This document shows positions 6,579 to 8,864 of a stretch of 8,864 nt of DNA, piece after piece. Below the pieces are notes generated by a model, which had not been told where the DNA came from, did not search any database, and was given only the letters and a program-made list of their open reading frames with translations. The DNA comes from UBA1372 sp964496075 (GTDB lineage Bacteria > Patescibacteriota > Microgenomatia > UBA12405): NCBI GenBank assembly GCA_964496075.1, contig CAZBXB010000029.1, positions 1 through 8,864 on the forward strand, written 5' to 3'. Made by a program: the position numbers and the translations under genes. Each line of letters opens with the position of its first letter. Within the stretch, counting starts at the first letter, position 1.

Positions 6579-7859
6579 TTATTCAGCTAAACTTATTTCT
6601 TTTTTGTCTATATCTCCACAAATAGCCAAATAAGATTTGGCTGGATTCAAATACTTGGTAGCGGCAGTCTTAATTGAATTACAATCAACTTCTTCTAATT
6701 CCTCAGTATAATTTTCGACTGTCCACGGTCCTTGATTACTTTCCAGAAATTGTTTGTAAGCATGAAAATTGACAATTGATTCTGATGTTTGGAGATGGAG
6801 GCGACCTGATTTGATAATTTTATTTTTTACAAAATCAAGTTCGCTGGTTGATAAGCCATCTTGAGTTAAAGAATTAAATTCTTTTTCAATAATGTTAATA
6901 ACTTTTTGGAAATTTGATTTAGAGGTGGCAGTTCGGAAACCCCAGGTACCAGCATCAAATAGTTGTTCGTGCCAAGAATTGATTCCATAAATTAAACCAT
7001 TTTCGTAACGGAGCCGGGTAATCAACCTTGAAGAGCGAGTGGCAGCCAAAGCTTGGAGAATTATAGACAGATCCGGATTTGACATATCAGAAATATTGCC
7101 GGTGCGGAAAGCATAAGAAAAAGTAATTTGATCGTTTTGGTTAAACTTTTCAATCAATATTCTTTTCTGTCGATTTATCTCCAAGTCTTTTTGAGGAATT
7201 TTGGTAATAAATTTTATTGATTCCAAGAATTCAAAATTTTTTTTAATAACTTCAATTGAAATGTCACCGCTCGTGACCAAAACCATTTGGCTAGATAAAA
7301 TATTGTTTTGATAATAGGATAAGATGTCGGTTTTTTTGATATTTTTTATTGAGTCCTCTGTTCCTAAGGTAGATCTACTTAAAACTGTATTTTGGTAAAA
7401 TAACTGGCGACTTACGGTGCCAATTGCCTTGATAGGATTTGATTTTCGGTTGGAAAGTTCACGATGGATAACTTGACGTTCATTTTCAATCACTTTATCC
7501 TCAAAGATAGGGTTAAAGATTACTTCTTTTAGAACTTCCGAGGCAGTGGAAATATCTTGAGGATCTCCAAGTGATAGGTTAATTGTCAAATTATCCATAC
7601 CAGTAACGGCGCCAAGTATTCCGCCATTGTTTTCAATGTAAGAAGCTAATTTATCCTTAGACGGATATTTTTTTATTCCTGCCACCAATAGGTGTTCTAG
7701 AAAATGGGAGGTACCTTCGATATCATCAAATCGGGAACCAGCAAAAAAGAGGCATCTAATGGCTAATGGGGCTCCACTTCGACGAAAATTAACAATTTTA
7801 ATGCCGTTTTTTAATTTGTCTGTTTCAAGGGAAAGATTGAGGTAACTTAATTTAAGCAT
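6579..7859 (-). CDS. M16 family zinc peptidase (pitrilysin/MPP-like)
   Basis: This is a 426-residue single-unit M16 metallopeptidase, the size of the small subfamily whose members often work as dimers. Numbered from ATG 7859, the inverted zinc motif HFLEH is at 52-56 (ligands H52 and H56, base E55). The downstream acidic segment ENERQVIHREL (125-135) supplies the third ligand. The C-terminal half carries SSRLITRLRYENGLIYG (276-292), the R/Y motif that contacts substrate. With both motifs in one chain it is probably active. No signal peptide is seen, so it is likely cytoplasmic. The frame is open up to a TTG at 8045, but those 62 extra codons run through hairpins and a poly-A tract and are not family-like, so ATG 7859 is chosen. 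A terminator follows. Upstream lies the small acidic gene, a possible substrate (inference). Confidence 0.9.
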   Translation of the reverse strand: MLKLSYLNLSLETDKLKNGIKIVNFRRSGAPLAIRCLFFAGSRFDDIEGTSHFLEHLLVAGIKKYPSKDKLASYIENNGGILGAVTGMDNLTINLSLGDPQDISTASEVLKEVIFNPIFEDKVIENERQVIHRELSNRKSNPIKAIGTVSRQLFYQNTVLSRSTLGTEDSIKNIKKTDILSYYQNNILSSQMVLVTSGDISIEVIKKNFEFLESIKFITKIPQKDLEINRQKRILIEKFNQNDQITFSYAFRTGNISDMSNPDLSIILQALAATRSSRLITRLRYENGLIYGINSWHEQLFDAGTWGFRTATSKSNFQKVINIIEKEFNSLTQDGLSTSELDFVKNKIIKSGRLHLQTSESIVNFHAYKQFLESNQGPWTVENYTEELEEVDCNSIKTAATKYLNPAKSYLAICGDIDKKEISLAE

Positions 7860-7866
7860 TGGTATG

Positions 7867-7872
7867 ATAATA
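7867..7872 (-). promoter_or_regulatory. Candidate -10 box for the M16 gene
   Basis: TATTAT on the minus strand ends 7 nt before ATG 7859; a second overlapping TATTAT lies 3 bp further upstream. No -35 match is evident and there is no Shine-Dalgarno. A leaderless start here or read-through from the acidic gene are both possible. Confidence 0.3.
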
Positions 7873-7892
7873 ATAGCATTTGTGTGTGAAGA

Positions 7893-8023
7893 GCGGGAGG
7901 AATTGGAATAAAATTTTTGTTTTGTTTTTTTATTTTTGTTCCTCCCGCCCAGCGGAAGGAGTGCTTGGGATTTCTCCCAAACACTCCAACCACCACGGGT
8001 TGTGCTAGAAGGCTTTAGCCTTC
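7893..8023 (-). other. Cluster of four strong hairpins between the acidic gene and the M16 gene
   Basis: In minus-strand order: GAAGGC-TAAA-GCCTTC (8023-8008); CAACC/GGTTG (8002-7987); a 13-bp stem 7987-7958 with a GAAA tetraloop; and a 10-bp perfect pair GCGGGAGGAA/TTCCTCCCGC (7948-7939 with 7902-7893) enclosing a 36-nt A-rich loop. In the 13-bp stem one pair is G-U in minus-strand RNA but C-A in plus-strand RNA, and the loop is GNRA only on the minus strand, which argues for minus-strand RNA. It could be an intercistronic stabiliser or processing element, an unrecognised structured RNA, or an intergenic repeat. No U-tract follows any of the first three hairpins, so it is not a simple terminator. 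Confidence 0.7.
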
Positions 8024-8049
8024 GTAACGGCCAGAATATCGGCAATCAA

Positions 8050-8244
8050 CTAACCAGGGTCGCCTTCGTACGATCCACTGTCGCCATAGTCGTAGCCGTC
8101 ACCAGCACTTGAGCCATCACTGCTCATGCCGGAACCGCCCGAAAATCCGCTGTCTCCACCATCGGAGTCACTGTCTCCACCATCGGAGTCACTGTCTCCA
8201 CCATCACCTGGGCCATATACCATCAACTTTCGAAGCTCGTCCAT
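8050..8244 (-). CDS. Small acidic Asp/Gly/Ser-rich repeat protein, unknown function
   Basis: This is a 64-residue protein that I do not recognise. A short N-terminus with mixed charge (MDELRKLMVYGPG) leads into two exact heptads GGDSDSD, each giving DSDSDG (residues 17-22 and 24-29). These match the DxDxDG pattern of calcium-binding loops in EF-hand and thrombospondin type 3 repeats. The rest is Gly/Ser/Asp/Tyr-rich, with no cysteine, signal peptide or membrane segment. It is strongly acidic and probably disordered without a ligand. The start is well supported: AGGAG lies 6 nt upstream, the best ribosome binding site of any full-length gene here. A promoter about 180 nt upstream gives a long leader. 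It precedes the M16 peptidase on the same strand, across 190 bases of hairpins. Calcium binding and being a peptidase substrate are inferences. Confidence 0.68.
   Translation of the reverse strand: MDELRKLMVYGPGDGGDSDSDGGDSDSDGGDSGFSGGSGMSSDGSSAGDGYDYGDSGSYEGDPG
8150..8205. repeat. 21-bp tandem repeat inside the acidic gene
   Basis: Two exact 21-bp units (8150-8170 and 8171-8191) and 14 bases of a third encode the GGDSDSD heptads. Exact DNA identity points to recent slippage or expansion, so copy number may vary between strains. Confidence 0.9.
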
Positions 8245-8250
8245 TTCACT

Positions 8251-8255
8251 CTCCT
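8251..8255 (-). promoter_or_regulatory. Strong Shine-Dalgarno of the acidic gene
   Basis: AGGAG on the minus strand with a 6-nt spacer to ATG 8244 fixes this start. Most other genes in the window show no such site. Confidence 0.8.
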
Positions 8256-8279
8256 ATTTTTGTTTCTGAACTTTCTTGG

Positions 8280-8293
8280 TTTGATCGATCAAA
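8280..8293. promoter_or_regulatory. 14-bp perfect palindrome in the leader of the acidic gene
   Basis: TTTGATCGATCAAA is its own reverse complement and lies 36 bases upstream of the acidic start codon. It could be a dimeric operator or form an RNA hairpin near the ribosome binding site. No cognate regulator can be named. Confidence 0.4.
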
Positions 8294-8422
8294 TCAAAAT
8301 TCTGAGGGTTGGTTTCTTGATTACATTTATCTTTCGATAGATACTCCTTTCTGGGTTTTACCCGATTTTTAAAGAACTCTTGTCGTTAAAGCTTCTGAGC
8401 ATTTTCAGTTGCACGACACAAT

Positions 8423-8450
8423 ATTTTACCATAAAATACACAATTTACAA
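8423..8450 (-). promoter_or_regulatory. Promoter of the acidic gene (-35 and extended -10)
   Basis: On the minus strand TTGTAA (8450-8445), a 16-bp spacer and TAAAAT (8428-8423) preceded by TGG form a -35 plus extended -10 pair. Transcription would start near 8416, leaving an untranslated leader of about 170 nt before ATG 8244. Confidence 0.55.
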
Positions 8451-8726
8451 AATTTTTACCCAGTGTGTATTGATTATGTATTACTTAATCCCGCAATATT
8501 AGATCTTGCATTCTATCCTTAGTAAATTGTCTAAAAAATCACTTTTTAGTTGACATCGACGCTGGTTCGTATAATTCCATTTCTAGATTCCTTGACACAA
8601 CTTATTGTACTAAATGTGTGAATTCTAGTCCGAACATGTAGATTCCAGTTACACTATTTCGTTTAACTTCACCACCGATGCTAGAAACACATCTGTTTAA
8701 TTGTCTATACTTATGAGGCTGTTTTC

Positions 8727-8747
8727 TTAGGCCAGTAAAACAGTCAT
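8727..8747 (-). other. Six-codon ORF with strong Shine-Dalgarno (leader peptide or decayed gene start)
   Basis: AAAGGAGAT is followed 5 nt after its AGGAG core by ATG, giving MTVLLA and then TAA. A CTGTTTT/AAAACAG hairpin (8719-8743) covers the ORF. A -1 shift at its end would join a frame open for a further 40-odd codons. It may be a leader peptide, the start of a frameshifted gene, or chance. Confidence 0.35.
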
Positions 8748-8767
8748 CTTATCTCCTTTGGTCATAT

Positions 8768-8800
8768 CCGAACATTTTACTACTGTTCGGATTTGTTTTA
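8768..8800 (+). terminator. Hairpin with T-rich tail, possible plus-strand terminator
   Basis: CCGAACA (8768-8774) pairs with TGTTCGG (8784-8790) and is followed by ATTTGTTTTA on the plus strand. The tail is an imperfect T run, and no plus-strand gene is known here for it to end. Confidence 0.42.
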
Positions 8801-8809
8801 GAACTTACT

Positions 8810-8864
8810 AAAAAATCCCCCACCGTTAGGTAGGGGATTATCTTTTCAGAAAAATTATTTATCT
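8810..8864. repeat. 55-bp direct repeat, copy 2 at the window end (contains terminator)
   Basis: This is identical to 6440-6494 and includes the same minus-strand terminator hairpin (8814-8839) with its T run. It would end a minus-strand transcript coming from beyond the window. The repeat runs into the last base, so its true right boundary is unknown. Confidence 0.95.

Larger units (their letters stand above)
8245..8422 (-). other. Long 5' leader of the acidic gene
   Basis: This stretch has no gene. In minus-strand RNA it holds a 14-codon AUG ORF without Shine-Dalgarno, a small GGGT/ACCC hairpin, an AAGGAG motif followed by the hairpin TATCT/AGATA, an AUG-UAA start-stop and the 14-bp palindrome. 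I do not recognise a known riboswitch in it. Confidence 0.4.
8451..8864. other. Intergenic region without a convincing gene
   Basis: No gene of normal length is seen on either strand in these 414 bases. They contain the six-codon ORF at 8727-8747, the hairpin at 8768-8790, the 55-bp repeat, and a minus-strand frame with few stops (8745-8386) that could be a decayed gene. Consensus-like TTGACA and TATAAT on the plus strand (8550 and 8570) are only 14 bp apart. Confidence 0.6.

Noticed and set aside
7860..8045. N-terminal extension of the M16 peptidase to a TTG start at 8045
   Set aside because: The 62 extra codons run through the hairpin cluster and a poly-A tract, show no family similarity and have no ribosome binding site; the peptidase domain begins right after ATG 7859.
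8150..8205. CRISPR-like array
   Set aside because: The 21-bp units are directly tandem without spacers and encode a protein repeat.
8109..8372. Plus-strand ORF of 87 codons rich in His and Cys
   Set aside because: It is the antisense of the 21-bp repeats in the acidic gene and of its leader; the minus strand has the strong ribosome binding site and the better start.
8550..8575. Plus-strand promoter TTGACA/TATAAT
   Set aside because: The spacer is only 14 bp, too short for a normal promoter, and there is no TGn extension; kept only as a note for the noncoding region.
8485..8604. Recoded TGA (glycine) as in some CPR groups, to extend the frame across 8541
   Set aside because: TGA is the normal stop of ychF within an ATGA overlap, and the same frame is also broken by TAA at 8604 and 8487.
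8251..8810. tRNA, tmRNA, SRP RNA or 6S RNA
   Set aside because: A T-loop-like GGTTCG at 8564-8569 has no matching stem, and none of the conserved SRP, tmRNA or 6S segments could be found.

Overview
The window is AT-rich, densely packed bacterial DNA with standard stop usage. TGA ends ychF inside an ATGA overlap with miaA, so TGA is not recoded. Very short or overlapping gene junctions, few Shine-Dalgarno sites, a heavily reduced RNase P RNA, a DUF4446-DUF3048 pair and a winged-helix/degenerate nucleotidyltransferase regulator together suggest a streamlined genome of the Patescibacteria (CPR) type. That placement is an inference from style and gene content. Base 1 lies inside a gene and the last 55 bases repeat an internal segment exactly, so the window is probably a whole metagenomic contig.

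Layout. (1) 1-790, plus strand: C-terminal part of a CCA-adding tRNA nucleotidyltransferase with its HD domain, overlapping tail-to-tail with the next operon. (2) 3122 down to 765, minus strand: four overlapping genes, DUF4446 membrane protein, DUF3048 (YerB-like) membrane-anchored protein, winged-helix/nucleotidyltransferase-like regulator and AbrB/MazE-type protein. (3) 3193-3450, plus strand: rnpB, divergent from that operon, with an extended -10 promoter. (4) 6423 down to 3439, minus strand: ychF, miaA and an AI-2E family membrane protein joined by 4- and 8-bp overlaps; the last codons lie antisense to the rnpB 3' end. (5) 6440-8244, minus strand: a terminator, an apparently active M16 zinc peptidase, a cluster of strong hairpins, and a 64-residue Asp/Gly/Ser-rich protein with two DxDxDG repeats, the best ribosome binding site of any full-length gene here and a long leader. 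(6) 8245-8864: about 620 bases with no convincing gene, but with a promoter, a palindrome, a six-codon ORF with a strong Shine-Dalgarno, a hairpin and a second copy of the terminator repeat.

The conserved part has a tRNA/translation theme: 3' CCA addition (cca), 5' maturation (rnpB), A37 isopentenylation (miaA) and the ribosome-associated ATPase YchF. The RNase P RNA appears to lack P13, P14, P16-P18 and the L15 GGU motif that pairs with tRNA CCA ends, which would fit tRNA genes that do not encode CCA. The least conventional part is 6440-8864, where an M16 peptidase is paired with a small repeat-containing acidic protein across structured DNA. No complete new system can be proved from sequence alone, but this pair and the minimal RNase P RNA are the best leads.
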